From: Prorocentrum cordatum
Taxonomy: Eukaryota; Sar; Dinophyceae; Prorocentrales; Prorocentraceae
Direction: 5' to 3'
DNA length: 64,000 bases
NCBI GenBank assembly: GCA_963575745.1
Contig: CAUYUJ010016699.1
Span: 95,001-159,000 of the forward strand
Shown: positions 32,521-42,690 of the stretch, in pieces
How positions within the stretch are numbered: position 1 is the first letter of the stretch
Layout of the letters: the number at the start of each line of letters is the position of its first letter
Notes under the pieces: generated by a model
What the model saw: the letters and a program-made list of their open reading frames with translations, nothing else
The model's database searches: none
What the model was told of the DNA's origin: nothing
Translations under genes and position numbers: made by a program

Positions 32521-32945
32521 TAGCTGCCCCTGCCTGTGTGGCTGCTTCGGCAATAGTTGGCCATGCAGTCCCGCCTGGAGGGTCCTGCGCTGTCTTGCTC
32601 CGTTGTGTTGGCTTCGGTGGCGCTTGGCCACAGGACCCGCCCATCGAGCCCCTGCCATTGCTGTTGCGCGTTGGCTTTGGTGGTAGTTGGCAACAGCTCT
32701 TCATAATCCCACCTCAGCGCTCTGGTCCCTAGTTGCCCCTGTTGGCCGTGGTGGTCGTTGCCTCAGGGGTCGCACTCAGGTGGTCCCAGCCCTGATTTAG
32801 TCATTGTGTTGGCTCTGCTGCTGGTTACTCCTTGGGTCCCGCCCAAGCGCTTCGGGCCTTCGTTGCCACTGCGCGTGTCGGATGTGTTCGTGGTTGGCCA
32901 TCGGGTCCCGCCCCGACGGTCCCAATGTTTGTTGCCACTAGTTTT
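32521..32945 (+). repeat. 65-80-bp degenerate minisatellite, about six units
   Basis: Units share GTTGGC(T/C)T...GGTGG(T)...GTTGGCCA...GGTCCCGCCC...GTTGCC. Examples start near 32521, 32600, 32665, 32738, 32808 and 32873. Related to the two units at 30.89-31.03 kb. Confidence 0.65.
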
Positions 32946-33284
32946 TGACCTATGTCGTCCCGTGCCTCAGATAATCAGCATGCGCTGACATATTACCCTT
33001 CGTGTGGCCTGATAATCTGCAGGCCTCTCTTCTGTCCGCCCGCGCCTCTTAGAAAAACAGCCGGTCGGTCCCGTGGTCGAGCAGGCTTATCTGCCACAGC
33101 ACTCCTTATTTGGTGGAACCTACATGTTAACTTTCAAAACATCGATACGTTACTATTCATGTTCGTGCCCTTACTTCAACAACGAAGCGTGACCTCAATT
33201 CCTTGAATCCATGGGCACTTCCACATTTGAGCCACGCTCTCCGTCCAGAGAGCTGGAGTACCCTCCCGTCACAAGGATAGCCGC
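32946..33284. other. non-coding stretch
   Basis: No supported gene. Confidence 0.4.
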
Positions 33285-33345
33285 ATCCCCTCCTCCTCCT
33301 CCTCCTCCTCCTCCTCCTCCTCCTCCTCCTCCTCCTCCTCCCCCC
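33285..33345 (+). repeat. CCT array
   Basis: About 19 CCT units. Confidence 0.98.
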
Positions 33346-33871
33346 TGCCTCCGCCTTCTCGTCCTCATCACCCCCTTGCCTCAACCTTCTTCTCATCCTT
33401 GTCCCTCATCCCTGCAGCCTTCCATCGTCGGCGCGCCCACGAACTGACCGGCAGGGTCCGTGTAACTACCATCCAGCAGCCGCGCCACCATGACGCACGC
33501 CGTCAATGCTGTGGCGGAGACCTGATCGGGCAACAAGCAATTCGAAATCCTCCACGGCGCTGCGCCGAGGCTTTGTTATTGTTCCGTAGCCACGCGTCTC
33601 GCGAAGCTATCTTGCACCCTCCCACGGCATCGAGGCCAACATGCATCCATGCTTGCTTCCAGCTCATTCAGGTCTTTGGACTTCCAAGAACAAATGTTGG
33701 GGCAGAATCGAGGTTCACAGTGGAAAGTCAGGAGGCCCTCCCAGCCCCCTTTCCAGCCCCCATCCCGTCGCAGCGCGGTGGCCTATTTGCGCGGCAGCGC
33801 AACCGGATAACAACTCGACGAGGTCGACTCTGGGGTTCAGGAGGGCCGCCTGCCCTCGAGAGCTTCACCTC
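33346..33871. other. non-coding stretch
   Basis: A 194-codon plus frame (33399-33983) crosses it, but it runs through the bipartite stem-loop motif and has no recognisable domain; not called. Confidence 0.4.
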
Positions 33872-33952
33872 TAATCCCACCAGCCCTCTGGGTGTAGGTG
33901 GTCTAGGGTACCAGCTCTTCCAAAACAAGCCTCCTTCATCTTTGAAGGGGCC
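33872..33952 (+). repeat. bipartite stem-loop motif, copy 2
   Basis: TAATCCCACCAGCCCTCTGG then GTGTAGGTGGTCTAGGG, followed by CTCTTCCAAAACAAGCC and a second hairpin CCTTCATCTTTGAAGG. Same order as copies at 24281 and 39495. Confidence 0.7.
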
Positions 33953-34099
33953 CTGGGACACACAAATCAATAGACACAAGTAACAGGACTCTCCATATTT
34001 TTACATATTTTCTTGGTTTTTCTCTTCCCCACCACTTACCATATTTCCCTGTATTCTCCGGAGAATCGACGATTAATTGTGTCTGTGTGTTTTTGTCCC

Positions 34100-34250
34100 C
34101 TCCTGAATCGTCGTCTTCTTCGGGCAGGGATCTACCCCTCCAGGGGCCTTGGGCCGAGGGCCTGGCAGGCCTGCTGGAAAGGGCCCCGAGGGCTCCCCCG
34201 AGGGCCCCCCGAACCAGCCCGGATATTGCTGGGGAGGCCTCAAAGAAGCC
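34100..34250. repeat. degenerate CCCCGAGGGC words
   Basis: GGGCCCCGAGGGCTCCCCCG-like units over about 100 bp, weakly related to the decamer family. Confidence 0.4.
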
Positions 34251-34424
34251 CCCATCATGTTCCAAAGTTGTCCTCACAATTGGCCTCAGCTTTAGACCGA
34301 TAGGTGTTTCCAAAGTTGTTTCATGAATGCGCCCCCGCCTCCTTTCTCACAACCAGCCATGGCTAATCACCCAAACACAGTTTCTGAATTGTATCGTGGG
34401 GATCCGTGAGGCGACGATACTTGA

Positions 34425-34700
34425 ATGTCGCTGGATGTATTCTTGCTGTGCGGAGCAGGCCAAACTGACACAATGTTAACCTGGCTATGCTGCTTGGACG
34501 TGCGCTTTTCCGCAACGCCTGTACATACGTCAAAAATGTGGGGTATCTCACCTGGTTGGAGAAAGCTGGACCCCGCATTCAATCCCAACTTGCAGAGCTC
34601 GTCGTGCTGCCCCGCAAACCAATGCTTGCAACGCGCACGCCTTCATGCCATCACTATCCCACTCGCGATGCCGCGAATATCTTTTGATGGCGCAATCTGT
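34425..34700 (+). CDS. short uncharacterised open frame, weak candidate
   Basis: Frame 34487-34687 has a protein-like mix (FRNACTYVKNVGYLTWLEKA; IQSQLAELVVLPRKPMLATR) and no repeats, but is only about 66 codons, has no recognised domain, and other frames are also open. It may be an exon or a mobile-element remnant. Confidence 0.15.
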
Positions 34701-34825
34701 TGTGTCGATGTTGCAACACAGAACATGCCCAATGCGCTTCCGACACGTCGCGGGATGCTCAATCTCACGGGGTGAGGCGGGTCTACTACTACCACCTACT
34801 TCTTGCCCACGAACAGACTGGTACA

Positions 34826-34994
34826 GTCAACCCGTACAATAAGGATGCGCGGTAAGGATGCAAGGACCTTGGAGGACCATGTTAACGCTTTTCGAACGAG
34901 GTTGGTCAGCGAAAGTCGCTTAAGGATGGGCCGAAGGGGCAAGGATGCAAGGGTAGCCTTGGAACATTGCTCATCCTTACTATGCGGGTTGACC
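34826..34994. mobile_element. second MITE-like foldback element with candidate 5-bp target duplication
   Basis: The left end GTCAACCCGTACAATAAGGA and the complement of the right end GGTCAACCCGCATAGTAAGG align over about 24 bp; including the flanking GTACA the similarity is 24 of 29. GTACA occurs on both sides (34821-34825; 34995-34999) and can be read as a 5-bp target duplication, although it could also be the TIR tip. The interior has several AAGGATG words and CAAGGATGCAAGG twice. No coding capacity. The 5-bp duplication pattern GT-purine-pyrimidine-A is shared with the element at 10.85 kb. Confidence 0.65.
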
Positions 34995-35014
34995 GTACAA
35001 TACAATCGCACCCC

Positions 35015-35284
35015 CCGTGGCACGCGCAAAACGGCACGGCACGGCACGACACACGCGGTGGGACGCGCACGGCACGGCACGAACAGGACGCCGCGAAACA
35101 CACACACAGCACGGCATGCACACAACACGACACCCCTGGGACAATGCGCACTCATCCTCCTCCCTCTCCCTCTCCTCCTGCTTTCCTGGCGCAAGGGAAG
35201 CTCCTGCTCCTGCTCCTGCTCCTCCTCTTCCTTCTCCTCCTCCTCCCTGTAGTGGCCAAGGGGGAGGGGGAGCAGGAGGGTGAG
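35015..35284 (+). repeat. CACGGCACGG words and CTC array
   Basis: ACGGCACGGCACG units (35030-35115), then a CTCCT array (35155-35250), then GGGGAGGGGG. No gene. Confidence 0.75.
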
Positions 35285-35319
35285 GGTGAGGATGATGATG
35301 CTACTGATGATGATGCTAC

Positions 35320-35375
<56 letters not shown>

Positions 35376-35456
35376 CTGATGCTGATGATGCTGATGATGC
35401 TGATGATGATGATGATGGTGATGATGGTGATGATGATGATGACGACGACGACGATG

Positions 35457-35534
<78 letters not shown>

Positions 35535-35637
35535 GGGAGGAGGAAGAGGAGGAGAAAGAGGAGGAGGAGGAAGGAGAGGAGGAGGAGGAGGAGAAGGAGG
35601 AGGCGGAGGCGGAGGCGGAGGCGGAGGAGGAGGGGCG
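35285..35637 (+). repeat. GAT array followed by GGA array
   Basis: GAT/GCT units over 250 bp, then GGA/GGC units over 100 bp. Poly-Asp, poly-Met and poly-Ser frames are artefacts. Confidence 0.99.
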
Positions 35638-35855
35638 CGGCGACGTCGACGACGCCCCCCCTCGAGCAGGAGGGAAAGCGGGGATTGGTAGGGCTCTGGG
35701 GGGGGGGGACTGGCGGGGTCCGAGTGCTCCCAAGCGGCCCGGGCGACCCCCAGCACGGAGCTCCACCCCATGGTGCTCAGGTCGAGCTTCGCGCACGCGG
35801 GCCACATGAGCCCGCACCTCGCTCGCCGCGGGGGCGTGCCGAGAGCGGAGGGCCT
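35638..35855. other. spacer, no gene seen
   Basis: GC-rich; no supported feature. Confidence 0.4.
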
Positions 35856-36041
35856 GGGATGCTCCCCCCGAGGGTGCCACGGGAGTGACGAGGGGGGACC
35901 CAACTCTCCGACGATTTGGGATGTTCCCCCTGAGGGTGCCACGGGAGTGACGAGGGGGGACCCAAACCTCCGACGATTTGGGATGTTCCCCCTGAGGGTG
36001 CCACGGGAGTGACGAGGGGGGACCCAAACCTCCGACGATCT
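35856..36041 (+). repeat. 62-bp tandem repeat, three near-identical units
   Basis: Units start at GGGATG (35856, 35918, 35980). Each reads GGGATGTTCCCCCTGAGGG, then GTGCCACGGGAGTGACG, then a G run and CTCCGACGAT. Units 2 and 3 are almost identical; unit 1 differs at a few positions. Recent local duplication. Confidence 0.95.
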
Positions 36042-37073
36042 TTTTTGCTCCACCCCGGCGTTTGTCCTCGATTTCGGCCTCCGGGGCCAGTTATCGGGCA
36101 CCGGCGGCCACCAGACATGGAGCCAGAACGGAAAACTATCCCTGGGGAAGGGGTTGAAGCTCTAGGGCCGCGGACCGCGGCCTGAGACAAGCGTATCGGA
36201 GGATGTCTGGCGAGGGCGGGGGGATGGCGCGGGACGAGGGGGGAGTGTGAGGATGCTGCTGCTGATGGAGATGGTGGCGGTCCAGCGCCGACAGGGCGGC
36301 CGGGAGAGAGGCCTCGGCTGCCACCTTCTCTCCTCGGCAGTGGAAGGCAATGCGCCTGCGCCGACGGCCGTGCAAGTTGCGCGCTGATTCACAGCGGGTC
36401 GTGCACCGAAGCTGGCCTGCAGTGGACAGCCCGCTCCATGCAACCACGGTGAGCCAAGCACGTGCTCGTGCTGCCAGTATCCTTGTGGGCGACCTCCCCA
36501 AGCACTCGCCGAACCTTGCCGTGCTGCTGCTGCTGCTGCCGCCGTGCTGCACACGCTCTGGCGGCGCCCTCGTGGCCGCCCCCAGGAACGGCGCCCCCAG
36601 CGGCTGCAAGCACCTCTGCACTGAGCGGGATGCGCCAGCCGGCCTGCTGCTGAGCTCGAGGGCACAGGAAGCCAGCCTCACAGAGGCAAGGGCCCTCCCC
36701 CGACCCCGCTCGGGCCAAGGCGAGGGCAGCGCACGCAGAGGCCGGGAAGCGGAGGCCGGAGCCCCGCACGCTGCTCCGAATGACTGAGCCGCTTCCCCAG
36801 AGGGAGCCACGCGCACCTCGTTCGCCATCGCTCGGACGGCCACTGCCCGTGCATTTTTCGGTTTCGTGCGCGTCTCTTTTCGCGAGGTGATCCAGGATGC
36901 TCCTCGATGGTCCTCGCCGAAGAACGCATGCACGCGTCTGGAGTCCGCCAGGAAGGCGCTCACGCAGCTCCGCAGGGCGAGGGAGCGAGACGTGGGGACC
37001 CGCTCCCAGCGCTGCGAAGTTGAAGGCTTCGTGCCGCGGGGCCAGCTCCGTGGCCATCAGGAGCTGATCTATA

Positions 37074-37075
<2 letters not shown>
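36042..37075. other. 1-kb stretch with weak minus-strand frames
   Basis: Minus frames 36389-37078 (229 codons; starts with SIDQLLMATELAPRHEAFNF) and 36136-36963 (275 codons) overlap and show protein-like patches (RGASWITSRKETRTKPKNA), possibly the continuation of the locus at 37.8-38.5 kb on the same strand. No domain recognised, so not called as a gene. Confidence 0.35.
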
Positions 37076-37077
<2 letters not shown>

Positions 37078-37117
<40 letters not shown>

Positions 37118-37262
37118 CACATGTAAGTATATATAGGTATATGTTCATTTATGTGTGTATGCATTGTATAGATGTGTGCATATCTAGTACATCATACATG
37201 TGTATATATGTATGTGCATATGTATATGTATCTGTGTGTATATATATATATTTATATGTAAG
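37078..37262 (+). repeat. TA and TATG microsatellite
   Basis: TA run then TATATG/CATACATG units. Confidence 0.96.
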
Positions 37263-37799
37263 TGGCCTCTTTGTCTACCGGGAGCTTGCACCCCCCCCTG
37301 CCTGGGCAAACCAATACGCCGCCAACTTTGTCCAACCGGGGGCCAGCCTTGGACAAGAGTGGGCCGGGGCCGGCGTGCCAGCCCGCCGCCGAGATCCGTG
37401 GTCGCCCAGACTCCCAGAGCGCGACCGCCACCTCCTACAAGACGCCGACGCTGATCGCGCCGATCTCGTCGGTGAGCATGTGCACGGGCCCCAGGAGTAT
37501 CCCGCTGAGGCAAGCGCCCGAGACGTGGGAGATCGCGGCCCTGCCGTCGCTGGGCTCTGCATGCGTCCTCGCGCCGCCGCGCCCTGCTCGCTGGCCCCTG
37601 GGGTTGGCCCCCCCCCCCACCCCCTGTGGTGAGGGCGCAGGTGCACCCAGCCTGCCTGCGCAACTTCTCCTACCCTTCCCCCGCCCGCGGCCAAGCAGCG
37701 TGGCCGAGGGGCCCCAACTGCTGCCGTTGATGCCTACGGTCGAGGGGGGCCTCAGACTGCTTGCCGTGCCGCTTGGCACGCAGCTGCCTCTTCTTGCGC

Positions 37800-38555
37800 G
37801 CAATGCCAGGAGGGCGATGAACTGCGCATCAGCTTTGCCAGCCCCTTCGGGCTCGTCCCTCAACGCGTTGAGGATCCGCTACAGACCCTCGTTGCCCAAG
37901 TCCAGCCCGCGCTCGGAGCCGTTCTCGCTGGTGCCTTTGGCCTGCGTGCCGCCGCTGCAATGCCTGTCAAGAATTGCTCCACGGGGCCCGCAAACTTGCC
38001 CTGCTCCCCGCGGCTCCGCGGGCTGCGCCTCTGGGAGCCTTTGCTTGGCCTCCTCCAGGGCGGCCTTCGTCTGTGGCCTTCTTCTCCTGGGCAGCTGTGG
38101 TCGAAGCCTGCTTCTCGCGCTTGGCCTCGAGCTCTCCTCGCGCAGCTTGCCGATGGCCGTCTTGACCGCCCACGGGCCGTCGCCATTGCTGCCGCCGTGG
38201 CCTGCCTGCGACTTCTGGGCGGGCCGCTGCTGCCCTTGCCGCCGAACTCGCCGCAGCTCCCTGGCTCTCGCTCTCTCGCTGGTGCTGAGGTCGCTGGCCG
38301 CCGCGCGCGCTGCTCCAGCACGAGGCCGCGGACGCCCACTCGCACCCGTCGAGCCCGCAGCTCCTGCACAGCGTCTGCGAGACCAAAGCCCAAGGAGCGG
38401 CCCGCGCGAGCATTGGCCGACCCCTACGCCATCCGCCCGCCACCGAACCATGCCGACTTGCCATCCAGCCTCAAAACTTCCCGCGCAAGCGGCGCGAAGA
38501 TCGGGGACGATAGCGCCAGGAATGCTCTGCAGAGGCACGGAGTCGCTATCGCTTG
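37800..38555 (-). pseudogene. zinc-finger plus coiled-coil protein remnant, non-LTR ORF1-like
   Basis: Three minus frames together give a plausible order. First comes a Cys-containing segment near 38380-38340 (CRSCGLDGCEW, with TLCRSCG giving C-x2-C). Next is an Ala/Ser/Gln/Arg stretch (RGQRPQHQRESESQGAA). Then comes a charged helical, coiled-coil-like stretch with frame changes (VKTAIGKLREE in one frame, ELEAKREKQASTTAAQEKKA in another, AALEEAKQRLPEAQ in a third) at about 38180-38030. A zinc finger followed by a long coiled coil is the layout I associate with ORF1-type proteins of non-LTR elements in dinoflagellates; that assignment is inference. At least two frameshifts make it non-functional unless they are sequencing errors. 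Confidence 0.4.
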
Positions 38556-38640
38556 GAATCTTCAGGCGGTGACGCGCCTGACGCTGGCAGCCTGGACTGC
38601 CCGACTATCCTCAACTCGCGCTATCTTGAGACGATGCGGT

Positions 38641-38713
38641 CATGTATGATGGTCATGATGCTGATGCCGATGCTGATGCGGATGACGATCATTCCACGAT
38701 GATGGTGATCGGG
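38641..38713 (+). repeat. short GAT array
   Basis: GATGCTGATGC units with interruptions. Confidence 0.9.
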
Positions 38714-38975
38714 CTACACAGGAAGGTCTGGGAGCGTTGCTCGACGCAGCCTTGCGACACAATCCGCGCGCAACAAGGCGACGACGAGGAGCACGCGACC
38801 CCACCGACAAGCAAACTGCCCAGCCTTGACCTCTGAAGAGGAGCAGTGGCCAGGCAGCTCGCCACTCCGCACGAGTCCGCAGGCCCTCCGGTGACGCAGG
38901 CCCCAAGACACCCGAGACGCACCGCCGACGGCCTCCACAGGGCCGCCAGGCGCCAGAATTTCGAGCGGACAAAGA

Positions 38976-39356
38976 CATGATGATGCTGCTGCTGATGATG
39001 ATGCTGATGATGATGCTGCTGATGATGATGCTGATGATGCTGATGATGCTGATGGTGGTGAATATGGTGAAGATTGTCGTAATCATGATGATCATGATGA
39101 TTATGATGATGTTCGTGATGAGGTGATGATAATAATGATCCTGACTGCTGCTGCTGATGATGATGGCGATGTTGAGGAGGACAGTGACGATGACGATGAT
39201 GAATACGATGGGGGTTGTGATGATGACGCGATGTTGTTTATGATACTGATGATGCTGACTATTCCGACAATGGTGACGAGGATGATGATGACGATGATGA
39301 TGCTGATGATGATGCTATGATGATGGTGATGCTGATGACTATGATGATGGCGGTTG

Positions 39357-39413
<57 letters not shown>

Positions 39414-39493
39414 CGATGATGCTTCTGTTGATTATGATGCTCATTAGTGTAATGATGATGACGACGATAATGATGCTTCTGCTGCTGATGATG
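38976..39493 (+). repeat. GAT array
   Basis: More than 500 bp of GAT/GCT/GTT/GAC trinucleotides; ends exactly where the third bipartite stem-loop motif starts. Confidence 0.99.
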
Positions 39494-39494
39494 A

Positions 39495-39590
39495 TAATCC
39501 CACCAGCCCTTTGGGCGTGAGTGGTTTAGAGAGCCCGCTCTGTCCTCAACCCCCCTTCTTCCCCTTCGGGGAGGGGTTTACCCCTCCCCC
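39495..39590 (+). repeat. bipartite stem-loop motif, copy 3
   Basis: TAATCCCACCAGCCCTTTGG then GCGTGAGTGGTTTAGAG, followed by a C-rich link and hairpin CCCCTTCGGGGAGGGG. Same order as the copies at 24281 and 33872. Confidence 0.7.
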
Positions 39591-39746
39591 TACCCCCTCC
39601 CCCTGGGCCTGGAGAGGGGGTCCGGCGGGTCGTCAGGGGGGTCAATTTCGACTCCTGGGAGGGCTAAAAAACGACGACCCTCACGAGGATTCTGGCCCCG
39701 ACGGGGGGGCTGAGATAAGTCCCTCTCCTCTTCTGTGAAGCCAACA

Positions 39747-39898
39747 ACATTGATTTTACGAGGGTTTTGGCCCCATTTTGGCCTTCTGAGGGGGCAGCGC
39801 TCCTCGTCCTTCATAGTAAAATCATTGATTTTACGAAGGTTTTGGGCTCATTTTGTCCTTCTCAGGGGGCAGCCCTCATTTGCGCTTCTGAGGAGGTC
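39747..39898 (+). repeat. 76-bp direct tandem duplication
   Basis: Two units, 39747 and 39823. Both begin ATTGATTTTACGA(G/A)GGTTTTGG and contain CATTTTG(G/T)CCTTCT and a GGGGGCAGC word. The unit ends run into decamer block 5. The ATTGATTTT start matches the AT-rich spacer ends in the other decamer blocks. Confidence 0.9.
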
Positions 39899-40125
39899 GC
39901 AAGAGGCCCCAAGATGGCCCCAAGAGGCCCCCAGGAGGCTCCCAAGAGGCCTCCAAGAGGCCCCCCAGAGGCCCCCAAGCGGCCCCCAAGAGGCCCCAAG
40001 AGGCCCCCAAGAGGCCCCCAAGAGGCCCAAGAGGCCCCAAGAGGCTCCCCAGAGGCCCCCAAGAGGCCCCCAAGAGGCCCCCAAGAGGCCCCAAGAGGAA
40101 GAGGCCCCCAAGAGGCCCCACGAGG
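39899..40125 (+). repeat. decamer block 5 (best conserved)
   Basis: CCCAAGAGGCC repeated about 20 times with little divergence; this is the clearest statement of the decamer consensus in the window. The frame open across it and the next array (39735-40799) is stop-free only because the repeats are. Confidence 0.95.
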
Positions 40126-40530
40126 AGCCCGAACGACTCACACCAGGACGAGGGGCCCGAACGACTCACACCACGAAGAGCCCGAACGACTCACACCACA
40201 AGGAGGGGCCCGAACGACTCACACCAGGACGAGGCGCCCGAACGACTCACACCACGAGGAGCCCGAACGACTCACACCACGACGCGGGCCCCGAACGACT
40301 CACACCACGAGGAGCCCGAACGAGTCACACCAGGAGGAGGGGCCCGAACGACTCACACCAGGATGAGGGGCCCGAACAACTCACACCACGAGAAGCCCGA
40401 ACGACTCACACCAGGACGAAGAGCCCGAACGACTCACACCACGAAGAGCCCGAACGACTCACACCAGGAAGAAGGGCCCGAACGACTCACACCAGGACGA
40501 GAAACCCCAAACGACTCAAATCACGAGGAG
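40126..40530 (+). repeat. 25/28-bp minisatellite with core CCCGAACGACTCACACCA
   Basis: About 15 units. Two unit types alternate: one continuing GGACGAGGGG (28 bp) and one continuing CGAAGAG or CGAGGAG (25 bp). Lengths of 25 and 28 sum to 53, so frame shifts every unit and all frames read through as NDSHHEEPERLTP-like or TTHTRTR-like peptides. Not a multiple of three, which argues against coding selection. Confidence 0.97.
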
Positions 40531-40734
40531 CGCTTTCTCTCCCTCCTCCTCCGCCTCGTCCTTCTCCCGCTCCCCCCACAAGGAGGATGTACAAGGAGGC
40601 GGGAGGAAGGAGGAACAGGGGAGATATGCGGGGCCAAGCGGACACACGCCTGAAAAACACGACTGTCGGCATGCTTCGCAAGAGTTGCTGCTGTGAGATG
40701 GGCTGGTGGGGATACGCGAAGCGTAAAGAATTAT

Positions 40735-41296
40735 GTTATGATGCTGACGATGATTATGATGCTGTTGATGATGAGGATGGTGTTGATGAGATGCAGTGAA
40801 GTTGCTTGTGCTGATGTTGGTGATGGTGATGGCGACGCCGATGACGATGATGACGACGACGATGACGAGGATGATGGTGATGATGACGATGATGCTGCTG
40901 ATGATGATGGGGATGATACTGATACGATGATGATCATGGCGGCGATGATGGTGATGATGACGACGATGATGAGGATCACGATGGTGATGATGATGCTGAT
41001 GATGATGATGAGGATGATGAGGATGACGATGATGCTGATGATGATGATGACGATGCTGATACTGATGGCGATGCTGCTGATGATGAGGATCGCGCGTGAT
41101 GGTGATGTTGATCCAAAACTTACACATAAGGGGCACGGATGCACCGAAACCGCGACACCTCGCGACGACGATGTTTTGTTCATGGTGATGGTGGTGATAA
41201 TGATGTCGTTGTTGTCGATGGCGATGGACAGGAGGAGAGGGATGATGATGAGGAGGATGATAATGATGCTGATGACGATGATGATGATGCGGGTGT

Positions 41297-41351
<55 letters not shown>

Positions 41352-41543
41352 GCGCGGTGATGAAGGTGATTCTGATAATGATGGCGATGCCAATGACGAC
41401 CGCGATGATGATGTTGCCGAGGATGAATTAAACGATTATCCGGATGTTGAGGTCGATGATGGTGGTGATGATGATGATGGTGATGATGATAATGCTGATG
41501 CTGCTGCTGATGATGGTACTGATGATGGTGATGATGATGATGC

Positions 41544-41603
<60 letters not shown>

Positions 41604-41607
41604 GGGG
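40735..41607 (+). repeat. GAT array with internal unique patch
   Basis: GAT/GAC/GCT trinucleotides over 870 bp with one less repetitive patch at about 41095-41190. Confidence 0.98.
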
Positions 41608-42175
41608 GAAGTAAACAACACAGGAGGACGTGGAAGAGGAGGATTGCGGTGGAGATGGGGGGGGACTTTCAGCCTTTTCTGAAAGCTCAGCCCTCTCGGG
41701 TGGCCCCGCAGGGCGCGGACTATGCTGCGAGCGTCTGCAGTGGCCCCGCCCAGCTGAGAACTGCGAACCAACGCTCCTCCGTGGATGGCCGCAGCAGAAG
41801 CGTGACCATGATCCGAGATGGTCTGTGCACTGTTTATTCAACTGACATACGTGACATGGTGACAGACAGGTGGGACCATGTTTGTGGAGCTGCTGGGCGT
41901 CCTGGGGGAGAGAGCTCTGTGGGCCTTCCGCGGTCACGTGAATCGGGGCTGGGCTGCTGTGGCTTGCTGGACTGGGAAGGCTGGCTGGCTAGGCTGGCCA
42001 GGCCTAGCTTGGCTGGCTGAACTGGCTGGGCAAGGTATCGTAGGGCCTCGGAGGTGATAAAACAGCTCCTGCGATCAAGGTAGTCGGCTGATTGCTTTGG
42101 GAACGGCTGGCTCGGCTGCTAACCCTATGCTTGGATCGCTTCGGGCGTGTAATTCGCTGTCAGGGTGTGTTTGTT
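41608..42175. other. non-coding stretch with CTGGCTGGC words
   Basis: GGCTGGCTGGCTAGGCTGGC-like words at 41945-42035. No supported gene. Confidence 0.4.
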
Positions 42176-42264
42176 TGCGTATGTGTGTGTGTGTGTCTCT
42201 CTGTCTGTCTGTCTGTCTGCCTGTCTGTCTCTCTGTCTCTGCCTCTCTCTCTCTCTCTCTCTTT

Positions 42265-42308
<44 letters not shown>

Positions 42309-42314
42309 ACATTT

Positions 42315-42349
<35 letters not shown>

Positions 42350-42352
42350 CAA
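42176..42352 (+). repeat. compound microsatellite TG-GTCT-CT-CA-TA
   Basis: Five motif types follow one another: GTGTGT, CTGTCTGT, CTCTCT (with an internal T run), ACACAC and ATATAT. Confidence 0.98.
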
Positions 42353-42690
42353 GGCTGCATTGGCGCTTCGCGCTATGCATCTTGTTCCTTGAAACTTTGG
42401 AGTGGTTGGCCTGTCGCGCCTTCCTCTTTTCCCTTTGAGGCGTGCTCGCTTGCTCGTATCACGGAGAAGCGGGGGAAGGGGAGAAAAGGGCAATCAACTT
42501 AGGACGGGCGAAAACTGTGAGTCGGAGACCACGGGCGCACGGAATGGCGTAAATGGAAACTGCTGAAATCCTGGGTGCGCTACAGAATTTCCAGAAACAA
42601 ATGGTTGCGAACCTGGGGTTGTGGGCAAACTGCGGCTTTCCGTAATGAAATACCATCTGAGCGGGCGAGAACTCAGGGATCTACATGGGG
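42353..42690. other. non-coding stretch
   Basis: No supported feature. Confidence 0.4.

Noticed and set aside
35152-36101. Long minus frames with poly-Ser and poly-His
   Set aside because: Products of the GAT/GGA arrays and the 62-bp tandem repeat.
39735-40799. 354-codon plus frame across decamer block 5 and the 25/28-bp minisatellite
   Set aside because: All frames are open through the repeats, and unit lengths are not multiples of three.
40731-41937. Poly-Ile/poly-Asp/poly-Met frames
   Set aside because: Products of the GAT array.
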